Source of the DNA: JAZDPK01 sp043797615
GTDB lineage: Bacteria > Patescibacteriota > Patescibacteriia > UBA11705 > JABHMO01
NCBI GenBank assembly: GCA_043797615.1
Contig: JAZDPK010000048.1
Coordinates: 1-64,000, forward strand
Length of the DNA stretch: 64,000 bases
Direction: 5' to 3'
Positions 1 to 7,893 of this stretch are shown in pieces. Position 1 is the stretch's first letter, and every line of letters begins with the position of its first letter. The notes beneath the pieces are model-generated. The model was not told the DNA's origin. It searched no databases and saw nothing but the letters and a program-made list of their open reading frames with translations. Position numbers and translations under genes: made by a program.

Positions 1-1
1 G

Positions 2-475
2 GACGAGCAAGCTAAAGATAAAGATCCGTTTGCCGGCTGGAATGTGATTTTAATCGAAAAGAATCCGAATATTCCGCGAGAAGGCAAGGGCAAGACAGTG
101 GGAGGCAGAAAACAAATCGAAGCCAACCAAACGCCGGAACAATATCTTAAGTTATTACAAACTGCTAAACAATACGCGAACGAACAAGGGTTGACATTGG
201 AAGATTGGCTGACGCAATTTTTGGTTTATTTGGAAAAGACAAATCAAGTGATTGATGATTACGCGGGCAAGGGCAGCGCGTGTTATTTGCTGGCGTCGTT
301 TAACAAGATTGCGCGCGCCCTGGGTTGCGGCTACTGGTGTCAGTACAAGAATCAGGCGGGCTTGCGCGGGAGCAATCCGGAGCATCAGTTTGACCCTATC
401 GGCTGTCGCGCTGCGGTTGGGGTGGGGAAAGTTGATAAAGTCCCAATGGGATCCCTTCGGGGTTTAATAAGTTGA
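2..475 (+). CDS. Hypothetical protein, 3' part of gene cut by window edge
   Basis: The frame is open from the first bases, so the N-terminus lies outside the window; about 157 codons are visible. The middle is polar and probably helical (TPEQYLKLLQTAKQY), followed by a Gly/Cys-containing stretch (CGYWCQYKN). I do not recognise the family. The last codons (KVDKVPMGSLRGLIS) are encoded by a dispersed repeat, GTTGATA.AGTCCCAATGGG, that recurs near 43,736, so the original C-terminus may have been overwritten when the repeat arrived. A tandem GTTGATAGA-type unit follows the stop. Confidence 0.5.
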   Translation, partial: DEQAKDKDPFAGWNVILIEKNPNIPREGKGKTVGGRKQIEANQTPEQYLKLLQTAKQYANEQGLTLEDWLTQFLVYLEKTNQVIDDYAGKGSACYLLASFNKIARALGCGYWCQYKNQAGLRGSNPEHQFDPIGCRAAVGVGKVDKVPMGSLRGLIS

Positions 476-527
476 TAGAGTTGATTGATTTGGAAATTGA
501 AAGAACTAACGGCGGTGCATAACTCGT

Positions 528-556
528 TTGACCGGCTTTTTTCCGCATGGCATAAT
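528..556 (+). promoter_or_regulatory. Sigma70-type promoter for the Zn-ribbon gene at 625
   Basis: TTGACC at 528-533, 17-base spacer, CATAAT at 551-556. A Shine-Dalgarno AGGGA lies just before the ATG at 625. Confidence 0.5.
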
Positions 557-624
557 TTGCCTGTTCGCGATTATCGAATAGCACGAACTTTTCAGGCGGT
601 TTCTTTAAAAAATGGAGGGAAACC

Positions 625-891
625 ATGGAAGCGAATTCGAAAAATGAAGCGGTCGGCGGAGAAACCTGGTCGAAAGAAAAGCAATGTTCAAAATGCGGGA
701 CACGCTTGATCGTAACCGCGCAGAAGCTGCAATCCGACGCCCAAGGCAATTACGTTCATTGTCCGACTTGCTGCCGCGTGGTCAGAATGGCGCCGCATGA
801 AGTTCCGTCAGAAGTGAAGCAGCAAGTCCAAGTCCGCCGCCTGCTCGAGCAAACCAAAGCGCAATGTCCGCGGAAATTGCATTTCCATTGA
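625..891 (+). CDS. Small Zn-ribbon protein, orphan
   Basis: This is an 88-residue soluble protein. Two Cys pairs, CSKCG near residue 21 and CPTCC near residue 47, form a likely four-cysteine zinc knuckle. The tail is basic and helical. The start is fixed by GGAGGG placed 5 bases before the ATG. It has its own promoter upstream and a hairpin terminator directly after the stop, so it is probably monocistronic. It is a distant look-alike of the next gene (1179-1415): both have a CxxC pair, a 25-30 residue spacer, a CPxC pair and a following E(I/V)P motif. Function unknown; nucleic-acid binding or a protein-protein role are both possible. Confidence 0.7.
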   Translation: MEANSKNEAVGGETWSKEKQCSKCGTRLIVTAQKLQSDAQGNYVHCPTCCRVVRMAPHEVPSEVKQQVQVRRLLEQTKAQCPRKLHFH

Positions 892-899
892 ACAAGCTG

Positions 900-930
900 A
901 AAGCGCGTACTTTATAAGGAACGCGCTTTT
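900..930 (+). terminator. Intrinsic terminator of the 625 gene
   Basis: Stem AAAGCGCGT / ACGCGCTTT with a 12-base loop, then TTTT. Confidence 0.75.
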
Positions 931-954
931 AAAATCCAATCATTATCCCGCATT

Positions 955-985
955 CGCTCGCCTCGCCGTAGTTGTGAACGAAGGC
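955..985. repeat. Imperfect palindrome, copy 1 of a dispersed family
   Basis: On the minus strand it reads CCGCCTTCGTT...AACTACGGCG. A second copy lies at 5666-5692. It sits in the 287-base gap between the two Zn-ribbon genes; the rest of that gap holds the promoter of the second one. Confidence 0.55.
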
Positions 986-1077
986 GGGCTGTGTGGGAGT
1001 ATAATTTCCTCCCTGACAACGAGTCAGGGGTAATCATATTATAATCCGGCCGTTTTGATTCAAAATAAAATCAAGCA

Positions 1078-1106
1078 TTGACGGGAATAATTTTCCATGC
1101 TATTAT
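1078..1106 (+). promoter_or_regulatory. Promoter for the Zn-ribbon gene at 1179
   Basis: TTGACG at 1078-1083, 17-base spacer, TATTAT at 1101-1106. Confidence 0.65.
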
Positions 1107-1178
1107 GATTATCATTCGAACTGAACATACGACGAATTCAAATATCCTTTAATCTTCAATAATGAAAGGAGAGAGAAG

Positions 1179-1415
1179 ATGTGCGACGCGACCCGCGAAT
1201 GGTACAAGTTGATAAAGTGCCGGAATTGCGGCGAAGAATTTACTTTGACATTGCAAAATCTCACGTGCGAACCGAACGCGTGCGCTGTGGCGGGAATGGT
1301 TCAGGAATACATTTACACGTGTCCGGAATGCCACAAGGAATGCGACATCGACAGCGCGGAAATTCCGCATGAAATCCGGGCGCGGCTTCTGGATGCCGGC
1401 GCGCAATCGATTTGA
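1179..1415 (+). CDS. Small Zn-ribbon protein, orphan
   Basis: This is a 78-residue protein. CRNCG near residue 14 and CPECHKEC near residue 49 give a four- or five-cysteine zinc site. It ends with IPHEIRARLLDAG, matching the position of VPSEVKQQVQVRRLL in the neighbour at 625, so the two are probably paralogues or members of one family. Start chosen from AAAGGAGAG 8 bases upstream. It has its own promoter and a terminator shared tail-to-tail with rplA. No function can be assigned from sequence; the close pairing with ribosomal genes is suggestive only. Confidence 0.7.
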   Translation: MCDATREWYKLIKCRNCGEEFTLTLQNLTCEPNACAVAGMVQEYIYTCPECHKECDIDSAEIPHEIRARLLDAGAQSI

Positions 1416-1421
1416 AAAACG

Positions 1422-1455
1422 AAAAAGCGCAACCTCGACAGGCGGCGCTTTTTAT
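1422..1455. terminator. Bidirectional terminator between the Zn-ribbon gene and rplA
   Basis: Stem AAAAAGCGC / GCGCTTTTT has a T-run on both strands. It can end the plus-strand 1179 gene and the minus-strand secE-nusG-rplK-rplA block. Confidence 0.75.
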
Positions 1456-1469
1456 TATTATCCGAAAGC

Positions 1470-2147
1470 TTATAGCGCGATTTTGACGCTCGGTCCCATG
1501 GTCGTGGAAAGGAAAATGTTTTTGATGTAATTTCCCTTGGCGGTTTCCGGCTTGGCTTTCTTGATGGCGGCGACGAGCGCTTCGTAATTGGCAACGAGCT
1601 TGGACGAATCCGTGCTGACTTTGCCGATGGTCTGGTGGATGTTGGCCGTGTCGTCGTTTTTGAAAGCCACTTTGCCTTGCTTCAATTCCTGAATCATCTT
1701 TTTCAAATTCGGCGAAATGGTTTCGTTCTTCGGCGAAGGCATGAGCCCTTTCGGTCCGAGAGTTTTCGCCAAGGGGCCGATGGCGCGCATCATCTCCGGC
1801 ACCGCGACCAGGATGTCGAATTCGATCTTGCCGGATTTCTGCAGCTCGGCCACGCTTGTTTCGGTGTACACGATGTCGGCGCCGGCGTCTTTGGCTTCGG
1901 TTGCTCTGGCTTCGGGAACGAAGGCTGCGACTTTCTTCGACTTGCCGAAGCAAAACGGCAAAACCACGGTGCCGCGGACTTGCTGTTCGCCCTTTTTTGG
2001 ATCGACGCCCAGGCGGAAATGGATTTCGATCGTTTCGTCGAATTTCGCGCCCGGGTTTTTCTTCAGCAATTCCAATGCTTCGGCAACGGGATAGAGCTTG
2101 GCCTTGTCGATGAGCTTGGAGATTTTCGCGTAGCGTTTTGAGCGCAT
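1470..2147 (-). CDS. rplA: 50S ribosomal protein uL1
   Basis: This is full length at 225 residues, within the usual 225-235. The family signature around LAKTLGPKGLMPSPKN is present, as is the N-terminal KRYAKISKLIDKAKLYP block typical of uL1. uL1 forms the mobile L1 stalk that handles E-site tRNA and can repress its own operon by binding a leader that mimics its rRNA site. It is last in the minus-strand order secE, nusG, rplK, rplA; rplJ and rplL do not follow. An unusual gap of about 400 bases full of repeats separates it from rplK. Some Patescibacteria lack uL1; this one has it. Confidence 0.97.
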   Translation of the reverse strand: MRSKRYAKISKLIDKAKLYPVAEALELLKKNPGAKFDETIEIHFRLGVDPKKGEQQVRGTVVLPFCFGKSKKVAAFVPEARATEAKDAGADIVYTETSVAELQKSGKIEFDILVAVPEMMRAIGPLAKTLGPKGLMPSPKNETISPNLKKMIQELKQGKVAFKNDDTANIHQTIGKVSTDSSKLVANYEALVAAIKKAKPETAKGNYIKNIFLSTTMGPSVKIAL

Positions 2148-2199
2148 AAAATTGGTAATGGGTAACGCGCAATGCGTAACGGTAAATTAGTTATGCAAA

Positions 2200-2296
2200 A
2201 CGCGTTTTAATGATTATTGTTCAGACGAGCTTGGCCAAGCAATAGACGCGTTGTAATGATTATTGTTCAGACGAGCTTGGCCAAGCTCGTCTGAAC
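2200..2296. repeat. 41-bp direct repeat ending in a perfect 32-bp palindrome
   Basis: Two direct copies (2200-2240 and 2246-2286) differ at one base. The second runs on into a perfect palindrome at 2265-2296 with arms GTTCAGACGAGCTTGG / CCAAGCTCGTCTGAAC. A sister palindrome with compensating changes is at 23,878-23,911. It lies between rplK and rplA. Confidence 0.85.
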
Positions 2297-2338
2297 AGCA
2301 GAATAAAAAAACAAGCCGACACGACCTGTTTTGTCACG

Positions 2339-2420
2339 CAACATGTAGCATGCATCACGTATCAATAAATCTTCGTTAGATTTTTGTTACATGTTTCATG
2401 CTACATGATTCATGAGTATG
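2339..2420. repeat. Inverted heptamer array
   Basis: The left arm is four 7-base units of the TAGCATG type from 2339. The right arm is five 7-base units of the GCTACAT/GATTCAT type at 2386-2420. The arms are mutually complementary around a spacer of about 20 bases. Part of the rplK-rplA gap (2148-2544); the remaining 125 bases next to rplK show no clear feature. Confidence 0.75.
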
Positions 2421-2544
2421 AACGGTCGTGGTAATGGCGCCAGGAACCCGAGCCCGGATTTGGGCGAGTGGTGCGTGGCTTCCACAACGATATAAATTGT
2501 AAAGAAAAAAATTGTCTGGACTGTCGGCGCATAATCATGCACCG

Positions 2545-2970
2545 TTATTCAACGATTGTGACTCCCATTTGCCGCGCCGTGCCGGCGATTATTTTCATCG
2601 CCGCGTCAATGTCGTTCGCGTTCAGGTCCGGCATCTTGGTCTCGGCGATCTGCCGCAGCTGCTCCTTCGTGATCTTGCCGACTTTTTCGGTCAGCGGATT
2701 GGCCGCGCCTTTCTCGATGCCGGCCGCTTTCTTGATCAGCTCGGAAGTCGGAGGCGTTTTCATGATGAAGGAAAAGCTCCGGTCTTCATAAAGCGTGATG
2801 ACCACCGGCACGATGTCGCCCATCTTGCTCTTGGTCGCTTCGTTGAACTGGTTGCAGAATTTCTGGATTTCAATGCCGTGCTGTCCGAGCGCCGGTCCGA
2901 CCGGAGGCGCCGGCGTGGCTTTGCCCGCCGGAATCTGCAATTTGATTTTCGTCACTACTTTTTTCGCCAT
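2545..2970 (-). CDS. rplK: 50S ribosomal protein uL11
   Basis: The protein is 141 residues, starting at MAKKVVTKIKLQIPAGKATP. An upstream in-frame ATG would add 19 residues of non-family sequence and is rejected. The conserved GPALGQHGI block and the C-terminal rRNA-binding domain (TEKVGKITKEQLRQIAETKM...GTARQMGV) are intact. uL11 binds the GTPase-associated centre of 23S rRNA. It follows nusG, as in most bacteria. No Shine-Dalgarno sequence is visible. Confidence 0.97.
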   Translation of the reverse strand: MAKKVVTKIKLQIPAGKATPAPPVGPALGQHGIEIQKFCNQFNEATKSKMGDIVPVVITLYEDRSFSFIMKTPPTSELIKKAAGIEKGAANPLTEKVGKITKEQLRQIAETKMPDLNANDIDAAMKIIAGTARQMGVTIVE

Positions 2971-3049
2971 AAAATTTTTAGCGCCGAGGCATTGCTTCCC
3001 GACCCCGCAAATGCGGGGGGGGAGCAAATCAAGGCAACTACATTATAAT

Positions 3050-3160
3050 AAATTATTTCACGAATAACGCGAATGTTCACGAATTGCCCGAATATCTTAA
3101 GATAATTGTCTGAAATAATTCGTGTCGATTCGTGCGATTTTATTCGTGTAATTCGTGATT
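3050..3160. repeat. Inverted CGAAT-type array
   Basis: The left part repeats CACGAAT/GCGAAT at 9-10 base steps (3058-3095). The right part repeats ATTCGTG at about 9-14 base steps (3117-3160). The two arms are complementary. It fills the rplK-nusG gap and ends at the nusG stop codon. A related array is at 25,066-25,165. Confidence 0.65.
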
Positions 3161-3704
3161 ATATTTTTTTCACCTGGAGATAATCAAGTTCCACCGGTGT
3201 TTCCCGGCCGAACATGGAGACCAGCACTTTGACTTTGCCGCGCTCTTCGTCGATCGCCGCGATTTTGCCTTCGAAATTTTTGAACGGGCCGTCCACGATC
3301 TTGACCGGCGCGTCCAAGGAAACGTCGATTGAATATTTCGGCTCTTCCACGCCCATGCGCCTCTGCAATGTTTTGATTTCTTCGTCCGATACCGGCGTCG
3401 GAATGGTGCTGGTGCCGATGAAGCCGGTAACGCTCGGCGTATTGCGCACGACGTACCAGCTGTTGTCGTCGACGATCATCTCCACGAACACGTAACCCGG
3501 GAAGATTTTCTCGGTGACGATTTTGCGCTTGCCGTTTTTGATTTTTATTTTTTTCTCCGTGGGAATGAGGATGTTGAAGATCTTGCCTTCCATGTCCATC
3601 GACTCGATGCGCTGCTTTAGGTTGTCAGACACGTTTTCTTCGTAGCCGGAATAAGTGTGGATGACGTACCAGCGCTTCCCAGCGTCGCTTGCTTGTTTTG
3701 GCAT
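3159..3704 (-). CDS. nusG: Transcription termination/antitermination protein NusG
   Basis: The protein is 181 residues. The NGN domain starts RWYVIHTYSGYEENV, with the typical FPGYVFVEM strand near residue 80. The C-terminal KOW domain (VKIVDGPFKNFEGKI) ends at the last residue. It binds RNA polymerase to modulate pausing and Rho and links transcription to the ribosome. It lies between secE and rplK in the standard order, with no Shine-Dalgarno before the ATG. Confidence 0.97.
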   Translation of the reverse strand: MPKQASDAGKRWYVIHTYSGYEENVSDNLKQRIESMDMEGKIFNILIPTEKKIKIKNGKRKIVTEKIFPGYVFVEMIVDDNSWYVVRNTPSVTGFIGTSTIPTPVSDEEIKTLQRRMGVEEPKYSIDVSLDAPVKIVDGPFKNFEGKIAAIDEERGKVKVLVSMFGRETPVELDYLQVKKI

Positions 3705-3804
3705 ATTTAAATTTTATTTAAAGTAATGAATGGCGAGTGAATTTTTCCGTCCGCTTCAGCGGAGCGGATTGTTTCCCGCACAGCTAAAGCTGACGGAAAG
3801 ATCC

Positions 3805-3996
3805 TTACAAAATTTTCGTCAACGCCCCGGCGAAAATATAATCAAGCACGCCGATCAGAGCGGCCGTAAACAAGCTGATCAAAATCACGATCAGGGTGTG
3901 CTTCACTGTTTCGCTCTTCGTGGGCCAGGCGACTTTTTTCAATTCGTTTTTCGAGTCGATCAGATAGCGGCTAAGTTTGTTTTCTTTAAGTGACAT
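3805..3996 (-). CDS. secE: Preprotein translocase subunit SecE
   Basis: The protein is 63 residues, the short single-span form found in most bacteria outside the enterics. The conserved ELKKVAWPTKSE motif precedes one membrane helix (TLIVILISLFTAALIGVLDY). SecE clamps SecY in the Sec channel. It is first in the block secE-nusG-rplK-rplA. The gap to nusG contains a GC-rich hairpin around TCCGTCCGCTTCAGCGGAG. Confidence 0.95.
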   Translation of the reverse strand: MSLKENKLSRYLIDSKNELKKVAWPTKSETVKHTLIVILISLFTAALIGVLDYIFAGALTKIL

Positions 3997-4002
3997 AAAT
4001 AT

Positions 4003-4160
4003 AAAATTGGATAATAAATTAAATTTTAAACACTAAATTTTAAGCTCTAAATAAATCCAAAGCACAAAGTCCAAAACCAGTGCAGCGCAGTCGTGCCGAC
4101 AGGCTGCACTGCGCTGTCAAAATAAATTTAAAGTATAAAATTCAAAATTTAAATAAAACA
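4003..4160. repeat. Heptamer arrays flanking a 41-bp hairpin repeat (copy 1)
   Basis: Seven-base units of the TAAATTT / TAAGCTC / GTCCAAA type run up to a 41-bp core at 4078-4118, and more 7-base units (AAATTTA, AAATTCA) follow. The core is identical at 21,133-21,173 and 42,251-42,291. It can fold two ways: CAGCGCAGT/ACTGCGCTG or CAGTGCAGC/GCTGCACTG. It lies upstream of secE. Confidence 0.85.
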
Positions 4161-4190
4161 ACGAATGAACTGGCATGGTAATCAACCAAT

Positions 4191-4212
4191 AAACCAATCA
4201 ACTTTATCAACT
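4191..4212. repeat. GTTGATAAA-type nonamer units (minus orientation)
   Basis: On the minus strand the bases read GTTGATAAA followed by GTTGATTGG, a 9-base step. The same unit occurs at 26,888 and 43,736. Confidence 0.5.
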
Positions 4213-4280
4213 TCCTTGGTTTCTAAAAAGGCCCTCAGGCCCAATGCGCTTATTATAATGTAAATCTAAAAAAAATGCAA

Positions 4281-4304
4281 GCCGTGTACCGTATGGTGCA
4301 CGGC
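4281..4304. repeat. GTGTACC/GGTGCAC hairpin (copy 1)
   Basis: A 24-base palindrome with arms GCCGTGTACC and GGTGCACGGC around GTAT. Two tandem copies lie at 21,730-21,779 beside the rpmE promoter. Confidence 0.75.
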
Positions 4305-4396
4305 AAGGGGGTGTGCATAAGTGATAGCGGACAAAAATTTTTTGCTTGGCTAGCAGCGTTAAAATGTCTAATTTTAATTAAAATAAGCTAAAGCCG

Positions 4397-4425
4397 TTGA
4401 CATCTTGCGATAAATATGATATTAT
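4397..4425 (+). promoter_or_regulatory. Promoter for the two small membrane-protein genes
   Basis: Consensus TTGACA at 4397-4402, 17-base spacer, TATTAT at 4420-4425. Confidence 0.75.
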
Positions 4426-4479
4426 GTCTTATTCGCGCTCATTAAAAATTTTGTTAATTTAAAGAATAAGGAGAAGACT

Positions 4480-4737
4480 ATGAACGATGAAAATTACTTC
4501 GGACATTTGGCTGAACGCCGGACGTCGCCCGAGAAAAAATCTTCGTCTTTGGATTGGCTCATGAGAAAAATGTTTTTCAGATTTTGCGCGTTAATGGTGG
4601 TGATGATCGTTTTTGCCTATTGCTGCGGAACCTATGGCGTTCGCAAAGAAATTTTTTATCCAGTTTTTGGTTTATATGTTATCTACATGTTAATTGCACT
4701 GGTGTCGTATTTCAAGAAAATGGTGAAGGGTTCATAA
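4480..4737 (+). CDS. Small two-span membrane protein, orphan
   Basis: The protein is 85 residues. A charged N-terminus (about 30 residues) precedes two hydrophobic helices, FCALMVVMIVFAYCCG and FYPVFGLYVIYMLIALVSYF, with a short loop and a basic tail. The start is set by AAGGAGAAG 6 bases before the ATG. A consensus promoter sits 55 bases upstream. It forms a short operon with the 37-residue gene at 4767. I recognise no family. Confidence 0.65.
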   Translation: MNDENYFGHLAERRTSPEKKSSSLDWLMRKMFFRFCALMVVMIVFAYCCGTYGVRKEIFYPVFGLYVIYMLIALVSYFKKMVKGS

Positions 4738-4766
4738 TAATTCATTAGAACGAAAGGATGAAGAAA

Positions 4767-4880
4767 ATGGCTGAAAGCTGGGGAAAAGTCAAGAAAACCG
4801 CATGCGTAGTGCTGTTGTCCGGAACGGTAATCGCAGCGATTTTGGTCGCGTGGGGCGTTCTCGCGTTGAAGTGCGGATGA
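4767..4880 (+). CDS. 37-residue single-span membrane protein
   Basis: The reading frame begins MAESWGKVKKTACVVLLSG and continues through a hydrophobic helix (VIAAILVAWGVLAL) to KCG and stop. The Shine-Dalgarno GAAAGGA is 8-9 bases before this ATG; an ATG 9 bases earlier would be too close. A strong terminator follows. Its placement between a promoter-driven gene and a terminator, with its own ribosome site, supports real expression. Function unknown. Confidence 0.6.
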   Translation: MAESWGKVKKTACVVLLSGTVIAAILVAWGVLALKCG

Positions 4881-4925
4881 ACGTCAGCATGGCGTATCGT
4901 GATAGGCGGAAAAATATTTTAGCTG

Positions 4926-4960
4926 CGGCGGGTGATTCTTACATCACTCGCCGTTTTATT
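4926..4960 (+). terminator. Intrinsic terminator
   Basis: Stem CGGCGGGTGA / TCACTCGCCG followed by TTTTATTTT. Confidence 0.8.
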
Positions 4961-4971
4961 TTAAAATCTTA

Positions 4972-4999
4972 TTGACATTTGTAAAAAATATATGATACT
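4972..4999 (+). promoter_or_regulatory. Promoter for the lipoprotein at 5097
   Basis: TTGACA at 4972-4977 and GATACT at 4994-4999, 16-base spacer. The leader also carries a 9-bp hairpin (CCATGTACC / GGTACATGG, 5050-5081) directly before the ribosome site, which could affect translation. Confidence 0.55.
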
Positions 5000-5096
5000 G
5001 TAATTCAAAGCGACCAATTCCAACCCGGCGATTTGTCCGGTTCGGCAAGCCATGTACCAGTCGCAAAGCTCCGGTACATGGCAGGGAGGTTTGAAA

Positions 5097-5429
5097 ATGA
5101 AAAAATTTGTTGTCGTCTTGTTCGTTGCGGCGTTCGCTTTCGTCTGCCTGGCAATGTCCGGCTGCGAGAACAAGAACGCGTCCAAGCGCAAAGCCGAATT
5201 TGTTTCCGGAGGCGCGGAAAACATTCAGCCGAAAGCCCGTCCCGAGTTCCTGATGCAAAAGGCGAGCGCGGCGCAGGCGCAAAACCGGATGCCGCCGTTT
5301 TGCGGAGGAATACCGGCGACCGTGTCGAAGAGCGAGGCCGGAATGAAAGGCGCCAAGCCCGTTTTTCTGAAAAACGACAAACCCGGGCGCGGGAAAGTGG
5401 AAACGCGGAAAGTGAAAGGATCAGTTTGA
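5097..5429 (+). CDS. Small predicted lipoprotein
   Basis: The protein is 110 residues starting MKKFVVVLFVAAFAFVCLA, with lipobox MSGC so that Cys22 should be lipidated. The mature part is basic, low in hydrophobic residues and rich in Lys, Ala and Pro, so probably disordered. The ATG at 5097 is chosen over an in-frame ATG at 5052 because it follows GGGAGG and begins the signal peptide. Own promoter and terminator. It is one of five lipobox proteins in the window; lgt is at 23,042. Function unknown. Confidence 0.7.
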   Translation: MKKFVVVLFVAAFAFVCLAMSGCENKNASKRKAEFVSGGAENIQPKARPEFLMQKASAAQAQNRMPPFCGGIPATVSKSEAGMKGAKPVFLKNDKPGRGKVETRKVKGSV

Positions 5430-5444
5430 TTTCCACCAACCGAA

Positions 5445-5472
5445 AAAGAAGCAGTCAAAGATTGCTTCTTTT
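5445..5472 (+). terminator. Intrinsic terminator of the lipoprotein gene
   Basis: Stem AAAGAAGCA / TGCTTCTTT, T-run. The following 50 bases contain TTACGAAT-type 8-base units. Confidence 0.7.
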
Positions 5473-5659
5473 AAATTTGCGTTACGAACGTCGTTACGAA
5501 TTACAAATTTTTACGTATATACGAATTTACGAATAATTTAAGAATGAAATTTTATTAAGTAAGTAGTAATTTGGATATTTATTTATTCTTTGGGGTAAAA
5601 TAATTCCACCTGACTTTAGTCAGAAAATACATCTTGAGAAAATATTCTCCGACTTCCGC

Positions 5660-5697
5660 CTTCGTTAAAACTACGGCGGACAAGAAAGTCGGGTAGA
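5660..5697. repeat. Palindromic repeat (copy 2) after gyrB
   Basis: The outer arms CCGACTT / AAGTCGG enclose CCGCCTTCGTT...AACTACGGCGG, the same core as at 955-985. It lies just past the gyrB stop. Confidence 0.6.
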
Positions 5698-5707
5698 AAT
5701 TAAGAAT

Positions 5708-7861
5708 TTAAATATCCAAATTCTTCACCTTTTTCGCATGCGTCTGAATAAACCGTTTGCGCGGCACAACATCTGCCCCCATCAAAATATCGAAAATTTC
5801 ATCGGCTTCCTCGGCGTCAGCGATCGTCACTTTTTTCAATAATCGATTCGCCGGATCCATGGTCGTTTCCCAGAGCTGTTCCGGGTTCATTTCGCCGAGG
5901 CCTTTGTAGCGCTGGATGCTCGGGCCTTTGGGCTTTTGCGCTTCGCTTGCTTCTTCCGCCGGCGATTCGGCCTCGTCGGAATTTTCTTTTGTTTCGGATT
6001 CCGACATGTCCAGATCTTCTTTCTTGATGTTTTTGCCGTAAACGGACAAAACTTTGTCGAGCGCTTCTTCATTGTAAACGTATTGGATGTCTTTGCCTTT
6101 TTGCACGCGGAAAAGCGGCGGGCAGGCGATATAGATGTGGCCTTGTTCGATCAACAGCGGGAAATGGCGGTAGAAAAGCGTTAACAGCAAAGTGCGAATG
6201 TGCGATCCGTCAACGTCGGCGTCGGTCATGATGATGATTTTTCCGTAGCGCAGCTTGGCCGCGTCGAATTGTTCGCCGATATTCGTGCCAAGGGCGATGA
6301 TTAATGATTTAACTTCGTTGTTCGCCAGCATTTTGTCCAGGCGGGATTTTTCCACGTTGATTATTTTTCCGCGCAAAGGCAGGATCGCCTGGAATTCGCG
6401 GCTGCGGCCTTGCTTCGCGCTGCCGCCGGCCGAGTCTCCCTCTACGATGTAGAGTTCGCATTCTTCCGGAATTCGCGACGAGCAGTCGGCGAGTTTTCCC
6501 GGCAAACTCAAACTGTCGAGCGCGCCTTTGCGCAACACGGTTTCTCTGGCCGCTCTTGAAGCTCTTCGCGCTTGCGCCGCGAGCAGGGCTTTGCCGATGA
6601 TCGCTTCGGCGTCGCGCGGATGCTCTTCCAAAAATATTCCCAAATATTCGGACAGGACGCTGTCGACGGCCGGCTTCACTTCCGCGTTGCCGAGCTTGGC
6701 TTTCGTTTGTCCTTCGAATTGCGGGTCGGTCAGCTTGATGCTTAGCACAGCCACCAGTCCTTCGCGCACGTCGTCGCCGCTCAAGTTTTCGTCTTTTTCT
6801 TTGATTAAATTATTCTTGCGCGCGTAATTATTCAGCGTTCTGGTCAAACCGGTGCGGAATCCGGCCACATGCATGCCGCCTTCCAGATTCAAAATGTTGT
6901 TCGTAAAAGCGAGCAAGGTTTCATTGTATTCTTCCGTGTATTTCAAGCCGACCTCGACGTTCATGCCGTTGTATTCCTTGTCAATGTAAAAAATGTTTTC
7001 GTGTTTCTGTTTATCTTGCTTGTTCAATTGCTTCACGTACGATGAAACGCCGCCTTCGAAATAAAAAGCGTACTGCTTCGGCTTGGCTTTGTCGCGCAGA
7101 TCAAGGGCGATGATTTTAACTCCTTTGGTTAAATAAGCCTGCTGCCGCAATCTGTTTAAAATTTTCCCCCATTCAAAATCCAGGACGGTGAAAATGTTTT
7201 TGTCCGGATGGAATGTGATCGTCGTGCCGGTGCTGAAGCTTTTTTCCGGATAAAGCGAATCCGGCTTAAGCGTTCTTTTAATCTGGCCGATCATTTTGAC
7301 TTTCGCGGCCGGCTTGCCGCATTTGTATTCCTGTTCGTACGCGTGGCCGTCGCGCTTGACTTCGGCGCGCATGTAATCGGAAAGCGCGTTGACCACCGAA
7401 ACGCCCACGCCGTGCAAGCCGCCGGAAACTTTGTAGCCGCCTTCGCCGAATTTGCCGCCGGCGTGCAGCTTGGTCAAAACCGTTTCCAACGCTGACACTT
7501 TCGTTTGTTTATGAATGTCGATCGGAATGCCGCGGCCGTTGTCGATGACCTCGGCCGAATTGTTCGGCAGGAGCTTGACGATTATTTCGTTGCAATGTCC
7601 GCCCATGGCTTCGTCAATGGAGTTGTCCACCACTTCCCATATCATGTGGTGCAATCCCTCGGACGCCGTATTGCCGATGTACATGCCTGGGCGCTTGCGC
7701 ACCGGATCAAGACCTTCCAGCACGGTGATTTGCGCGGCGCCGTAAGCCGAGCTTTTCGCTGGCTTGTCCGTCGAAGCCTCTCGCCGTCGCGGAGCGCTTT
7801 GGCGAAGCACGGTGGCGGAGGCGGATTTTTTCGGTTCTTTTTTATCAGGTTTTTTGGGCAT
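5708..7861 (-). CDS. gyrB: DNA gyrase subunit B
   Basis: The protein is 717 residues from MPKKPDKKEPKKSASA. The GHKL ATPase domain has EVVDNSIDEA and the G-rich lid VSGGLHGVGVSVVNALS. TOPRIM motifs EGDSAGGS (about residue 475) and DADVDGSH (about 547) and the QRYKGLGEMNPEQLW tail are intact. It is the ATPase half of gyrase or topo IV; the QRYKGLGEM and TOPRIM context fit gyrase. Two oddities: residues 14-28 are encoded by a mobile palindromic repeat, and an acidic insert (about 618-644) interrupts the C-terminal TOPRIM region. An upstream ATG would add 14 hydrophobic residues and is rejected. Confidence 0.96.
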   Translation of the reverse strand: MPKKPDKKEPKKSASATVLRQSAPRRREASTDKPAKSSAYGAAQITVLEGLDPVRKRPGMYIGNTASEGLHHMIWEVVDNSIDEAMGGHCNEIIVKLLPNNSAEVIDNGRGIPIDIHKQTKVSALETVLTKLHAGGKFGEGGYKVSGGLHGVGVSVVNALSDYMRAEVKRDGHAYEQEYKCGKPAAKVKMIGQIKRTLKPDSLYPEKSFSTGTTITFHPDKNIFTVLDFEWGKILNRLRQQAYLTKGVKIIALDLRDKAKPKQYAFYFEGGVSSYVKQLNKQDKQKHENIFYIDKEYNGMNVEVGLKYTEEYNETLLAFTNNILNLEGGMHVAGFRTGLTRTLNNYARKNNLIKEKDENLSGDDVREGLVAVLSIKLTDPQFEGQTKAKLGNAEVKPAVDSVLSEYLGIFLEEHPRDAEAIIGKALLAAQARRASRAARETVLRKGALDSLSLPGKLADCSSRIPEECELYIVEGDSAGGSAKQGRSREFQAILPLRGKIINVEKSRLDKMLANNEVKSLIIALGTNIGEQFDAAKLRYGKIIIMTDADVDGSHIRTLLLTLFYRHFPLLIEQGHIYIACPPLFRVQKGKDIQYVYNEEALDKVLSVYGKNIKKEDLDMSESETKENSDEAESPAEEASEAQKPKGPSIQRYKGLGEMNPEQLWETTMDPANRLLKKVTIADAEEADEIFDILMGADVVPRKRFIQTHAKKVKNLDI
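7777..7824. repeat. Palindromic repeat inside gyrB coding sequence
   Basis: About 48 bases beginning CCTCTCGCCGTCGCGGAGCG match 61,737-61,787 at roughly four of five positions. It encodes the low-complexity gyrB N-terminal stretch LRQSAPRRREA. Confidence 0.7.
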
Positions 7862-7893
7862 AGCTATAAATTTGATAAGTATTAGACAAATCC

